Shown: piece by piece, positions 36,190 through 44,965 of the stretch | How the letters are laid out: each line of letters starts with the position of its first letter | How positions within the stretch are numbered: the stretch's first letter is position 1 | Notes under the pieces: model-generated | Seen by the model: the letters and a program-made list of their open reading frames with translations, nothing else | What the model was told of the DNA's origin: nothing | The model's database searches: none | Position numbers and translations under genes: made by a program | NCBI GenBank assembly: GCA_963769585.1 | Contig: CAVYMJ010000006.1 | Location: 62,001 to 126,000 of the forward strand | DNA from: SSC3 sp963769585 | GTDB lineage: Bacteria > Actinomycetota > Actinomycetes > Propionibacteriales > Nocardioidaceae | Direction of reading: 5' to 3' | DNA length: 64,000 nucleotides

Positions 36190-37422
36190 ATGAGCAACGA
36201 TTCCGGGTGCCCGGTGGTGCACTTCGACCACAACTCGCCCGAGCACTCGGCTGACCCCGTCTCGTCGTACGCTCGTCTGCGCGCTGAGGCCCCGGTCGCG
36301 TGGACCGACGCACACGGTGGCTACTGGGTCCTGTCGGACTACGACGCGGTCTTCGAGGCGGCTCGCAACGACGCCGTGTTCTCCTCCGGTCGCAGCGAGT
36401 ACGGCGGCGAAGGCCTGTCCAACGTGATACCGAAGGCTCCGGTTCGCCTGCACATCCCGGTCGAGCTCGACCTGCCCGAGCACCGCAGCTACCGCAAGGT
36501 GCTGAACCCGGTGACCTCGCCCGCAGCGGTCGAGAAGCTCGTCCCGATGATCCGCCGGTGGTGCACGTGGTTCATCGACCAGGTGATCGAGGCGGGGGAG
36601 TGTGACTTCGCCAGCGTGATCGGGGTGCCGGCGGTGGTCACCCTCGACTGGCTCGGGCTGAACGTTGACGACTGGCAGCGCTACTCCCGGGCACTGCACT
36701 CGGTGCTGGCGGACTCTCCAGGCAGTCCAGCCCATACGCACGCGGTCGAGGTGGACATCCCGTGGATGGAGCGGCAGATCACCGAGGCCATCTCGCTGCG
36801 CCGCAAGGAGCCCACCGACGACCTGATCAGCTTCCTGTTGACCCAGGACGTCGACGGCGAGCCCATCACCGACGACGCGGCCTACTCGGTTGTGGAGCTG
36901 CTCATCTCCGGAGGCGTCGGCACGACAGCCTCGTTGGTGAGCCAGACCCTGGTGCACCTGAGCGAGCACCCGGACCAACGGCAGCAGCTCCTCGAGCAAC
37001 CTGAGCTGCTCGAGCGCGCGGTCGAGGAGTTCCTCCGGGCGTTCTCCCCGACCCAGGCACTGGCCCGGACGGTGACCCAGGACGTGGAGTTCCGCGGCTG
37101 CGCGTTCAAGCGAGGGGACCGTGCGCTGCTGGCCTGGAGCTCGGCCAACCGCGACGTCGCCCAGTTCGAGGACCCGGACGACGTGGTGCTCACCCGCTGG
37201 CCGAACCGGCACACGGCGTTCGGGATGGGCATCCATCGCTGCGCAGGCGCTCATGTCGGGCGTGCCATCGCTCGAGAGCTGATCGGTCAGATCGTCCGCC
37301 GGATGCCTGACTATGTCGTTGACCTTGAGGGGCTGGAGACCTACCCGCACCAAGGTGTGAACGCGGGCTTCCAGCGCATCCCCGCGACCTTCACTCCCGG
37401 TGTTCGCGAGGCTGACGGCTGA
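36190..37422 (+). CDS. Cytochrome P450
   Basis: 410 aa, close paralog of the P450 at 28882 (shared CPVVHFDHNS.EHSADP start). I-helix LLISGGVGTTASLV, ExxR in VEEFLRAFSP, heme loop FGMGIHRCAGAHVGR. ATG 36190 follows GAAGGGGAC. It overlaps the following hydrolase by 1 nt. Electron donors could be the ferredoxins at 26935 or 30230 with the reductase at 20721. Confidence 0.92.
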   Translation: MSNDSGCPVVHFDHNSPEHSADPVSSYARLRAEAPVAWTDAHGGYWVLSDYDAVFEAARNDAVFSSGRSEYGGEGLSNVIPKAPVRLHIPVELDLPEHRSYRKVLNPVTSPAAVEKLVPMIRRWCTWFIDQVIEAGECDFASVIGVPAVVTLDWLGLNVDDWQRYSRALHSVLADSPGSPAHTHAVEVDIPWMERQITEAISLRRKEPTDDLISFLLTQDVDGEPITDDAAYSVVELLISGGVGTTASLVSQTLVHLSEHPDQRQQLLEQPELLERAVEEFLRAFSPTQALARTVTQDVEFRGCAFKRGDRALLAWSSANRDVAQFEDPDDVVLTRWPNRHTAFGMGIHRCAGAHVGRAIARELIGQIVRRMPDYVVDLEGLETYPHQGVNAGFQRIPATFTPGVREADG

Positions 37423-38387
37423 TGCGCTTCCTGGACAGGATGGACCCCGAGATCGCGGCCGTCCTGGACAACGTCCCCCTGCTCGACATTGCCGACATCC
37501 CCACGGCCCGAGTCGAGCGCGCCGAGCTCGCTGCAGCCGCTCGCGCACGCTGGCAGCCGAGTGGGCGCGTCGGCACCGAGGACACCTGGATCAGCGGGTA
37601 CGCCGGCAGCGACCCGGTCCGCGTCCGGCTGCATCGACCGAAGGAGGCAGCCACCGACGCACCGTGCCTGCTGTGGGTACACGGCGGAGGGCACGTCCTC
37701 GGTGAGGCCGACCAGGACGACCCTCTGCTCGACGACCTGGTCGCTACGACGGGCTGCGTTGCAGCCGCGGTCGACTGGCGCCGCGCGCCCGAGCACCCCT
37801 TCCCGGCCGCGCTGCACGACTGCTACGCGACGTTGGCCTGGTTGCACGAGAGCGCGGGTGACCTCGGGGTCGACCGGGGCAAGGTCGTGCTCGGCGGCGC
37901 GAGCTCGGGCGGTGGGTTGGCGGCCGGCACTGCGCTGATGGCCCGCGACGTCGGGGAGCTACGGGTCGCCGCCCAAGTGCTGGTCTACCCGATGCTCGAC
38001 GACAGAGGAGTCACGGCGTCCGGCCGCGCGGTCACGCACCGTCGCCTGTGGAACGTCGACTCCAACCGACTGGCCTGGCAGGCCTATCTCGGTGGCGCAG
38101 GTCCGGTCTCGCCGTACGCGGCGCCCTCACGTTGCACGGATCTCTCGGGTCTACCGTGGACCTGGCTGGCGACGGCCGAGCTCGACCTGTTCGCCGACGA
38201 GGACGTGGCCTACGCCTCCAGGTTGATGGAAGCCGGGGTCTCCACCGAGCTGCATGTGTACCGGGGGGCGGTCCACGGCTTCGACCTGTTCGCGCCGGAT
38301 GCCCGGGTCTCGCGCAGGTTCGTCCGGGACCGCCGGGAGGCCTTCATCTCCGCCTTCGCTCAGACCGCGCCGTCGGCCACGGGTTAG
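37422..38387 (+). CDS. Alpha/beta hydrolase, hormone-sensitive-lipase family
   Basis: 321 aa esterase. Oxyanion motif HGGGHVLGEADQDD, nucleophile elbow GGASSGGGLAAGT (Ser in GASSGG), later Asp around LDLFADEDVAYAS and His in VHGFDLF. It belongs to the Est/HSL acyl-ester hydrolases, so it may free an acid or alcohol from an ester. Starts at the P450 stop (TGATG), clearly cotranscribed. Confidence 0.9.
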   Translation: MRFLDRMDPEIAAVLDNVPLLDIADIPTARVERAELAAAARARWQPSGRVGTEDTWISGYAGSDPVRVRLHRPKEAATDAPCLLWVHGGGHVLGEADQDDPLLDDLVATTGCVAAAVDWRRAPEHPFPAALHDCYATLAWLHESAGDLGVDRGKVVLGGASSGGGLAAGTALMARDVGELRVAAQVLVYPMLDDRGVTASGRAVTHRRLWNVDSNRLAWQAYLGGAGPVSPYAAPSRCTDLSGLPWTWLATAELDLFADEDVAYASRLMEAGVSTELHVYRGAVHGFDLFAPDARVSRRFVRDRREAFISAFAQTAPSATG

Positions 38388-38484
38388 CCGCGGCAACCCC
38401 TGAGCTCGTGCCCGCGACCCCTGCCAGCAAACTTTCCAAATTGATGCGCAGAGTTGCTTTACACCACACCTCGATGGTCGTATG

Positions 38485-38517
38485 GTGATCATCACACATG
38501 CGAATCATGTGCATGAT
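38485..38517. promoter_or_regulatory. Cluster of overlapping palindromes before ABC importer operon
   Basis: Three perfect dyads: GTGAT-C-ATCAC (38485-38495), CACATG-CGAAT-CATGTG (38495-38511) and ATCATG-TG-CATGAT (38504-38517). Such density directly before a substrate-binding protein gene suggests an operator region for one or two dimeric regulators. Confidence 0.6.
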
Positions 38518-38542
38518 ATTCATACTCTGAATGGAGGATCGG

Positions 38543-39730
38543 ATGGACTGGACCTCGCTCCGGCGTCCGCGTCGCAAGGTCACCCTGGTGGCCGTATCGA
38601 TTGGCGCGCTGCTGAGTCTGGCAGCGTGTGGTGGCGACGACGGAGGCGCCGCAAGTAGCGACGGCCTCCCCGCTACCATCAAGCTCGTCTCCGTCAACCC
38701 GACGACAGGTGTGGTGGCGTTCGCCGGCGCAGCTGCCAACAAGGGTTACGAACTGGCGGTCAAGGAGATCAACGCCTCCGACCTTCTCGGCGACAGCAAG
38801 CTCGAGCTGAGCTTCGCTGACACCAAGAGCGAGCCGCAGACTGCGGCTCAGGAGACCTCGTCGGCCATCGCCGACAAGAACGTTGCCGCGATCTTCGGCT
38901 CCGTCTCCAGCGGTGAGGCGGTCGCGATGTCGCCGCTGCTGCAGAAGCAGGGGCTGCCGGTGGTCTACACCCAGGCCGGCAGTGAGGGCGTCGTCGTGGG
39001 TGACTACACCTACCGCGCCACCCCGTTGATGAGCTCGTACTACCCGCTCGTCGAGAAGTGGCTCACCGATGGTGGCTACAAGTCCCTCGCGGTGATGTAC
39101 ACCCAGCTCACCCCGACGCTGGTCGAGGTCGGCAGCAAGACGGTCCCGGCAATCGCCAAGGATCTCGGCATTGAGGTCAAGGCAAGCCTCGCGACTCCCG
39201 CGACGACCCAGGACTTCTCCGCCCCGATCTCGCAGTTGCTGAAGACCAAGCCGGACCTGATCTCCGCACTGCAGGTCGGCGCCAACAACGTGACCGTGAT
39301 GAACCAGCTCCGCCAGGCCGGGTACGACGGCAAGGTGCTGGGCAACTCGGGTGCCAGCGCCGGCAACCTCAAGCCAGCCGGCAAGAACGGTGCCGGGATG
39401 GTCTGGCCGGTGGACTTCAACTACCAGCAGACCACTGAGAGCAGCGCGAAGTTCGTCGCGGCCTACAAGGCGGAGTTCGGTGAGGATCCGCTCAACTACG
39501 CCGCCGAGGCGTACGACGCGGCCTGGTTCCTGGCTCGCTCCATTGCAGCAGCCGGCTCTGCCGACCGCGCCAAGATCAAGGACGCGATGGCCGATGAGGC
39601 CGCCAAGCCTATGGACGGCGCACTGGGTGAGGGGCTTACCTGGAAGGACAACACCATCGAGGTTCCAGGCGTGATGATCGAATGGAACGGTACGGGCGAG
39701 GACCTGCTCTACGAGGCCGGCGCTCAGTAG
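38543..39730 (+). CDS. Branched-chain-amino-acid-type ABC transporter substrate-binding lipoprotein
   Basis: 395 aa, LivK/AmiC-like periplasmic-binding fold. The N-terminus RRPRRKVTLVAVSIGALLSLAAC is a lipoprotein signal with lipobox LAAC, so it is membrane-anchored outside the cell. Start 38543 is preferred to 38531 because GGAGG lies 5 nt upstream of it, inside the longer reading. A hairpin separates it from the permease genes. Such systems also import aromatic acids and other carboxylates; the ligand here is probably the island's substrate. Confidence 0.9.
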   Translation: MDWTSLRRPRRKVTLVAVSIGALLSLAACGGDDGGAASSDGLPATIKLVSVNPTTGVVAFAGAAANKGYELAVKEINASDLLGDSKLELSFADTKSEPQTAAQETSSAIADKNVAAIFGSVSSGEAVAMSPLLQKQGLPVVYTQAGSEGVVVGDYTYRATPLMSSYYPLVEKWLTDGGYKSLAVMYTQLTPTLVEVGSKTVPAIAKDLGIEVKASLATPATTQDFSAPISQLLKTKPDLISALQVGANNVTVMNQLRQAGYDGKVLGNSGASAGNLKPAGKNGAGMVWPVDFNYQQTTESSAKFVAAYKAEFGEDPLNYAAEAYDAAWFLARSIAAAGSADRAKIKDAMADEAAKPMDGALGEGLTWKDNTIEVPGVMIEWNGTGEDLLYEAGAQ

Positions 39731-39739
39731 TAACTACGG

Positions 39740-39771
39740 GGGCTGGGGAGCAGGTGACTGCTCCCCAGCCC
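39740..39771 (+). terminator. Intercistronic hairpin between binding protein and permease genes
   Basis: GGGCTGGGGAGCAG pairs perfectly with CTGCTCCCCAGCCC around GTGA, 9 nt after the binding-protein stop. Probably a partial terminator or mRNA stabilizer giving more binding protein than membrane parts. Confidence 0.75.
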
Positions 39772-39817
39772 ACGAGCACTTCGTCGTACGTCGCAAGAAG
39801 GAAGGCGGGAGCGGACC

Positions 39818-40705
39818 GTGCAGGACCTGCTGAGTGTCTTGACCCTCGGGTCGATCTACCTGCTCTTTGCCCTGGGGATGAGCATCACCTGGGGCACGAT
39901 CGACATCCTGAACTTCGGGCACGGATCGATCTTCATGTTCTCGGCCTTCTCGGCCTCGCTCATCCTCGAGCAGACCCAGCTGGGCCTGATCCCGGTGATC
40001 CTCATCGGGGTGGTGGTGGGCGCACTGCTGTCGCTCCTCATCCAGGTGGTCGCGTTCGAGCAGATCATCAAGAGGGCCAGGGACAAGCGCGCGGCGGAGA
40101 TGCAGATCCTGATCGGCGGCATCGGGGTCGCGATCATCCCGCTGGCGATCGCGCAGCATCACACCAAGAGCAACCCCTTCGGCCTGCTGAACTCGACCTT
40201 CGAGGTCGACACCTGGGTGGTCGGTGGCCTTCGCATCACCAACATCGCCGCCCTGACCGTCGTGCTCGCGCTCCTGCTGTGGGCTGCCGCGGCTTTCTGG
40301 CTGCGGCGCTCCCGGACCGGCCTCGCACTTCGCTCTATCGGCGTCGACGCGGAGATTGCCGCGCTGATGGGAGTCGACCGGCGACGACTTGCTCTGGCGA
40401 CCATGGCCGCGGCCGGCGCGATGGCCGGCCTCTCCGGTGTGCTGTTCACGTTCTCGCTGGGAGCCATCACGCCTGAGAGCGGGGACACGCTGCTCGTCAA
40501 GGCGTTCGCCGTCATCATTCTCGGCGGCGTGGGCAGCATGGCCGGCATCTTCTTCGGCGCGTTCTTCCTGGCCGGCGCCGAAACCGTCATCCTGACCCAG
40601 ACCAACGGCTCGTGGGTGGAAGCGGTGAGCTTCGGCATGATCTTCCTGGTGCTGCTGGTTCGGCCCGCCGGTGTCTTCGGTCGCAAGGAGGTGCGTCGCA
40701 CATGA
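39818..40705 (+). CDS. livH: Branched-chain-amino-acid-type ABC permease
   Basis: 295 aa membrane protein with about eight helices, LivH family (SIYLLFALGMSITWGTIDILNFGHGSIFM; later FAVIILGGVGSMAGIFFGAFFLAGAE, the EAA-like loop region). GTG 39818 follows GGGAG. Its stop overlaps the livM start by 4 nt. Confidence 0.9.
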   Translation: MQDLLSVLTLGSIYLLFALGMSITWGTIDILNFGHGSIFMFSAFSASLILEQTQLGLIPVILIGVVVGALLSLLIQVVAFEQIIKRARDKRAAEMQILIGGIGVAIIPLAIAQHHTKSNPFGLLNSTFEVDTWVVGGLRITNIAALTVVLALLLWAAAAFWLRRSRTGLALRSIGVDAEIAALMGVDRRRLALATMAAAGAMAGLSGVLFTFSLGAITPESGDTLLVKAFAVIILGGVGSMAGIFFGAFFLAGAETVILTQTNGSWVEAVSFGMIFLVLLVRPAGVFGRKEVRRT

Positions 40706-41700
40706 GCGCGTTCTATGACAGCAACCTGGTCCTGATCCAGGCAACGCTCACCGGGCTCATCCTCGCCCTCTCGATCCAGGTGCCGCTCCGGATGGGTGTC
40801 TTCTCGTTCGCCGGTGCCGGCTCGTACGCGATCGGCGCCTACTTCGCCGGGATCCTGGTCATCCGCGAGGACCTGCCCGCGCTCGTCGCGATCGGCGCCG
40901 CCATGGTGACAACCGCCGTCATCGGCTTGCTGCTGGGGCTGTTGATCTCCAAGCTCGGCGGGCTCTACCTCGCCATGGCAACCGTCGCCTTCGACCTGAT
41001 CATCACGGTCTTCGCCAACAACGGCGGAACCCTCACCGGAGGCGCCACCGGAATCTACGGTGTGATCACCGACTTCACCATGCCGACCATGTTCGCCCTG
41101 ACCGCCCTTGCGCTGCTGCTGGTGGCCCTGAGCGAGCGAGGCCGAACCGGGCGACGGGTCGACGCCGTTCGTGACGACCCCGAGCTGGCCGCCTCGATGG
41201 GGATCAAGGTCCGGCGCTACCGGCTGGTCGCGTTCGTGGTCAGCGGGGCGCTCGGCGGTCTCGGCGGCTCGATGAACGTCCTGGTCCGGAGCACCGTGGG
41301 ACCGTTGGACATCGGCTTCGGGCTGATCGTCCTGGCACTGACCATGATCATCGTCGGAGGCTCCAGGTCCTGGAAGGGCGCCGTCATCGGTGCCGTCATC
41401 TTCACCTGGCTCCCCGACATCCTCACCGCGATCGGGGAATGGCAGGAACTCGTCTACGGCGTCCTGGTCGCGGCGGCTGCGATCTTCATCCCGCGCGGGA
41501 TCTACGGCGTGGTGGTTGACACCAAGAGATGGGGCCAGCGAGTCATGCGGGAGCGTCGTGGCGCTCCGGAAGTCGCGGCCGAGGACACCGGCGACAGCCC
41601 GGCCAGCCTGGCCGAGGCCATGGGTTCGCCCGCACCCGGGCGTCGGGTCAAGGGACCAGATGACCCTGAGCTGGCGACACAGTCGAAGGTGAAGTCATGA
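40702..41700 (+). CDS. livM: Branched-chain-amino-acid-type ABC permease
   Basis: 332 aa LivM family: QVPLRMGVFSFAGAGSYAIGAYFAG, GLYLAMATVAFDLIITVFANNGGTLTGGATGIYG and DIGFGLIVLALTMIIVGGSRSWKGAVIGA. The basic C-terminal tail (~45 residues) is longer than usual. Coupled to livH and livG by 4-nt overlaps. Confidence 0.9.
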   Translation: MSAFYDSNLVLIQATLTGLILALSIQVPLRMGVFSFAGAGSYAIGAYFAGILVIREDLPALVAIGAAMVTTAVIGLLLGLLISKLGGLYLAMATVAFDLIITVFANNGGTLTGGATGIYGVITDFTMPTMFALTALALLLVALSERGRTGRRVDAVRDDPELAASMGIKVRRYRLVAFVVSGALGGLGGSMNVLVRSTVGPLDIGFGLIVLALTMIIVGGSRSWKGAVIGAVIFTWLPDILTAIGEWQELVYGVLVAAAAIFIPRGIYGVVVDTKRWGQRVMRERRGAPEVAAEDTGDSPASLAEAMGSPAPGRRVKGPDDPELATQSKVKS

Positions 41701-42515
41701 CAGAGACGACTGAGGGCAGCTTCGCCCAGGCGACGACCGGAACGCCGGTCCTGGAGCTTCGCGACATCGCGGTCCACTTCGGCGGAGTCAAGGCCGTCGA
41801 CGGAGTCTCGATGGCCCTGCACCCCGGGCTCATCTACGGGATCATCGGCCCGAACGGCTCGGGCAAGAGCACCTTGATCGGGGCGGTTACCCGCCTGACT
41901 CCGCTGACGCGGGGCGAGATGCTCTTCGATGGCCAGCCCTACAAGGGGGTCTCGCCCTCCAAGCTCGCCGCCCTCCGCGTGGCGCGCACGTTCCAGACGG
42001 TCCGGCTGCTTCCTGACCTGGACGTTCGCGCGAACATCCAGCTCGGTGCCGATGCGCGGCGCACACCGGATCCGAGCGGGCTGCCCGCGCCTTCGCTGTT
42101 GAGCCGGCTGCGGAGAGAAACCGTCGGTCCGGCTGTCGCAGACGCGGTCGCCCGCACCCGGCTGCAGGGCTTCGAGGACTACTACCCCTCGGAGATGTCC
42201 TACGGGACTCAGCGACGCGTGGAGATCGCGCGGGCGATCGCCATGGACCCGCGGCTCCTCCTCCTCGATGAGCCCACCGCCGGCATGAACCAGACCGAGC
42301 GGGCCGAGATCTCGACGCTGCTACGTGAGATGCGCTCCGAGGGGCTCTGTCAGCTTCTGGTCGAGCACGACGTGCAGATGATGATCGACACCTGCGACTA
42401 CGTCTTCGCGATGAACTCAGGCCAGGTCATCGCCCAGGGCACGCCGCAGGACGTCGTACGGGACCCACTGGTGCAAGAGGCCTACCTCGGAAGGAAGTGG
42501 CGCGAGCATGCTTGA
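41697..42515 (+). CDS. livG: ABC transporter ATP-binding protein (LivG type)
   Basis: 272 aa. Walker A GPNGSGKSTLI, Walker B LLLLDEPTAGMN, H-loop region LLVEHDVQMM. The signature is MSYGTQRRVEIARAI in place of the usual LSGGQ (SYGTQ is normal for LivG). It energizes the importer with LivF. Overlaps livM and livF. Confidence 0.9.
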   Translation: MTETTEGSFAQATTGTPVLELRDIAVHFGGVKAVDGVSMALHPGLIYGIIGPNGSGKSTLIGAVTRLTPLTRGEMLFDGQPYKGVSPSKLAALRVARTFQTVRLLPDLDVRANIQLGADARRTPDPSGLPAPSLLSRLRRETVGPAVADAVARTRLQGFEDYYPSEMSYGTQRRVEIARAIAMDPRLLLLDEPTAGMNQTERAEISTLLREMRSEGLCQLLVEHDVQMMIDTCDYVFAMNSGQVIAQGTPQDVVRDPLVQEAYLGRKWREHA

Positions 42516-43233
42516 GGTAGCCGACCTTCAGGTCAACTACGGCAACATCGAGGCGGTCCGCGGCGTGAGCCTCGGAGTCAAGGCCGGCAAGGTCACCCTC
42601 GTCCTTGGCGCGAACGGCGCGGGCAAGAGCACGACGCTCAAGGCCATCGCCGGTCTGGAGAAGCCGCGTGCCGGCAAGGTCACCTTGGAGGGTGAGGACA
42701 TCACCGCTCTCGCTCCGCACAAGCTGGTACGCCGTGGGATCGCCCTGGTGCCCGAGGGCCGCCGCGTCTTCGGTCCGCTGACCGTGGCCGAGAACCTCCG
42801 GCTGGGCGGCTACACGGCCGCCAAGGCAGCGTTCGACGAGACGCTCGAGCGCGTCTACGAGATGTTCCCGATCCTCAGCGAACGGCGCAAGGGCGCCGCC
42901 GGTCTGCTCAGTGGTGGCGAGCAGCAGATGCTCGCCTTCGGCAGGGCGCTGATGTCACAGCCCAAGGTGATGCTGATGGACGAGCCGTCGATGGGCCTGG
43001 CCCCCGTAGTCGTGGACTCGATCCTGGAGAAGGTGCGCGAGATGGCCGACGCCGGGATCGGCATCCTCATGGTCGAGCAGAACGCCGAGGCCGGGCTGGA
43101 CGTCGCCGACGACGTGGTAGCCATCGCGCGCGGCGAGGTCGTCTACACCGGACAAGCAGGCGACGCACGTAGCCACGCCTCGGTACTGCGGGCCTTCCTC
43201 GGCGAGGGTGCGCTGGCAGGCACTGAGGGGTGA
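42508..43233 (+). CDS. livF: ABC transporter ATP-binding protein (LivF type)
   Basis: 241 aa. Walker A GANGAGKSTTLKAIAGL, signature LLSGGEQQMLAFGRAL, Walker B VMLMDEPSMGLAP, H-loop LMVEQNAEAG. It overlaps livG by 8 nt and ends the five-gene import operon, 15 nt before the convergent GntR regulator gene. Confidence 0.92.
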   Translation: MLEVADLQVNYGNIEAVRGVSLGVKAGKVTLVLGANGAGKSTTLKAIAGLEKPRAGKVTLEGEDITALAPHKLVRRGIALVPEGRRVFGPLTVAENLRLGGYTAAKAAFDETLERVYEMFPILSERRKGAAGLLSGGEQQMLAFGRALMSQPKVMLMDEPSMGLAPVVVDSILEKVREMADAGIGILMVEQNAEAGLDVADDVVAIARGEVVYTGQAGDARSHASVLRAFLGEGALAGTEG

Positions 43234-43247
43234 CTCCCCGGCTCGCC

Positions 43248-44000
43248 TCAGCTGAAGAAGCGCTGCTCCCACGGGATCGTCTGCTTGAGGACCTGGGGGA
43301 ACTTCCGCTCGGCGTAACGTTCGTAGGCCTCGATGTGCTCCCGCATCCGCTCCTCGGAGAGCTTCGGGTCCCGGGACTTGAGCGCGGCGTAGATCTCCTC
43401 GTGAGCCTTGAGGATCGCGGTACGCCGGGGCGGCGGGTAGTCGATGCCGATCAGGGCGCCGTCCATGATGCCGAGCAGCGAGTCGATGATGTAGCCGAAG
43501 AGCGTGTTTCCCGACGACCAGGCGATGATGTCGTGGAAGCGCTTGTTGGCGTCGAGGAACGAATGCTCGTCGTCCATGTCCTCGCGCATCTGCTCGATCG
43601 TGGAGTTGAGGTCGATCAGCGACTCGTCGGTCATCCTTGTCGCCGCCAGGCTGCTGATCATCGGCTCCATCGCGGTGCGGACCTCAACGATGGTGCGGAA
43701 CGGCGCGGACTTCAGCTGCATGAGCAACACGACGGTGCTGGCCAGGTGCGAGGCATCCGGGTTCTGCAGCACCGGACCGCCCTTGGGTCCCGGCTTGAGG
43801 GCGATGACTCCCTGGAACTCCAGCAGGCGGAGCGCCTCCCTGAGGGTGCCGCGACCGGTCTGATACTTCTCGAGCATGGTCTTCTCGGGAAGCAGAAGGT
43901 CTCCAGGCTTGAGTCCGTCGCGCAGAGCGTCCCGAACGATGCGCTGGGCAACGAGCATCGCTGCCTTGGGCGGCCGTTGGGCCGGGTCTGCAATGGTCAT
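43248..44000 (-). CDS. FadR-type GntR regulator
   Basis: 250 aa. The N-terminal winged helix has AQRIVRDALRDGLKPGDLLLPEKTMLEKYQTGRGTLREALRLLEFQGVI. The C-terminal FCD ligand domain has helices with ILKAHEEIYAALKSRDPKLSEERMREHIEAYERY. Such regulators bind acyl-CoAs or organic acids. It converges on the liv operon and has its own dyad at 44034. It is paralogous to the regulator at 46143. Confidence 0.88.
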   Translation of the reverse strand: MTIADPAQRPPKAAMLVAQRIVRDALRDGLKPGDLLLPEKTMLEKYQTGRGTLREALRLLEFQGVIALKPGPKGGPVLQNPDASHLASTVVLLMQLKSAPFRTIVEVRTAMEPMISSLAATRMTDESLIDLNSTIEQMREDMDDEHSFLDANKRFHDIIAWSSGNTLFGYIIDSLLGIMDGALIGIDYPPPRRTAILKAHEEIYAALKSRDPKLSEERMREHIEAYERYAERKFPQVLKQTIPWEQRFFS

Positions 44001-44033
44001 TCAAGGGCCCCGATCTTGCCACGCTCTACGAGG

Positions 44034-44052
44034 TAATCAATGCCAAAGATTA
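44034..44052. promoter_or_regulatory. Inverted repeat before GntR gene
   Basis: TAATC-N9-GATTA lies 34 nt upstream of the GntR start in the GntR / crotonase divergent region. Candidate autoregulatory operator. Confidence 0.4.
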
Positions 44053-44142
44053 GCACGGATGGGGTCCAAGAACGGGTGACGCGACTCGTCGATGCTTCCA
44101 TAGAGCGCGCAGGATGGACAGGCTTGAGGATGAGGAGAGACC

Positions 44143-44907
44143 ATGGCTGACGTCGAGGTGGAGCCGCGTGGTACGGCGTTGTGGGTGCGGTTGAACCGTC
44201 CCGAGCGGCGCAACGCGTACGACGCGGACATGGCCCGCGCCATCGCCGAGGCTCTGGAGGACGCTGCGGCGTACCACTCGGTCGTGATCACCGGGTCAGG
44301 CGGCTCGTTCTGCGCCGGTGGCGCGCTGACCAACCTGAGCGAGCCGGACCTGGAGGGGATGCGCGGTCTCTACCGCGGCTCGCTGCGGCTGTTCGACGCA
44401 GTACGCAATTGTCCGAGGCCCGTGATCGCGGCCGTGAACGGTGCAGCGGCCGGCGGCGGCAACGAACTGGTCGTAGCCTGCGATCTCGCCGTCGCTGCCC
44501 GCTCTGCGACGTTCGGTCAGACAGGTCCTCGGATCGGCAGCTCCCCGGTTACGGGAGCCACCAACGTGATGGGGGTCCAGATCGGCGAGAAGCGCGCCAA
44601 GGAGCTGTCCATGCTCTGCCGCCGCTACACCGCGGACCAGGCGCTTTCGATGGGGCTGGTCAACGAGGTGGTCGACGACGAGACACTCGAGGCGACCGTC
44701 GACGCCTGGTGCGCCGAGCTGGCCGCCCTCAGCCCGCGCTACCTCGAGATCACCAAGGTGAGCTCGAACCTGTGGTGGAACGCGGCGCGTGACTCGTTCT
44801 CCAGCGGTCTGGGGATGCTGGTCCAGGCGGTGGGAAGCCCGGACATGACCGAAGGGGCCCAGGCGTTCCTGGAGAAGCGACCTCCCGAGTTCCCCCCGCC
44901 AGCCTGA
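44143..44907 (+). CDS. Enoyl-CoA hydratase/isomerase family (MenB/BadI-like subgroup)
   Basis: 254 aa crotonase-fold protein. SFCAGGALTNL and NGAAAGGGNELVVACDLAVAARSATFGQTGPRIGSSPVTGATN form the oxyanion hole and active site. The stretch with TGPRIGS, GEKRAKELSMLCRRYTADQALSMGLVNEVV resembles MenB and BadI, which close or hydrolytically open rings at 1,3-diketones, more than ordinary hydratases. GAGGATGAGGAG precedes ATG 44143. It may cleave an alicyclic intermediate; this is inference. Confidence 0.8.
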   Translation: MADVEVEPRGTALWVRLNRPERRNAYDADMARAIAEALEDAAAYHSVVITGSGGSFCAGGALTNLSEPDLEGMRGLYRGSLRLFDAVRNCPRPVIAAVNGAAAGGGNELVVACDLAVAARSATFGQTGPRIGSSPVTGATNVMGVQIGEKRAKELSMLCRRYTADQALSMGLVNEVVDDETLEATVDAWCAELAALSPRYLEITKVSSNLWWNAARDSFSSGLGMLVQAVGSPDMTEGAQAFLEKRPPEFPPPA

Positions 44908-44936
44908 CCGGACCCTTGCGGACCTCCTCAATGATG

Positions 44937-44951
44937 CCTATCATGAATAGG
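44937..44951. promoter_or_regulatory. AT-rich dyad before acyl-CoA dehydrogenase gene
   Basis: CCTAT-CATGA-ATAGG is a perfect 5+5 dyad; overlapping ATGAT-GCCT-ATCAT also pairs. TATCATGAAT recurs at 49742 upstream of the PPOX-like gene. Confidence 0.5.
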
Positions 44952-44965
44952 AATTGAGGAGGCAC

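Noticed and set aside
43217..43245. GGGG...CCCC inverted repeat after livF as a terminator
   Set aside because: Stem of only four bases; convergent genes here are 15 nt apart, no convincing hairpin.
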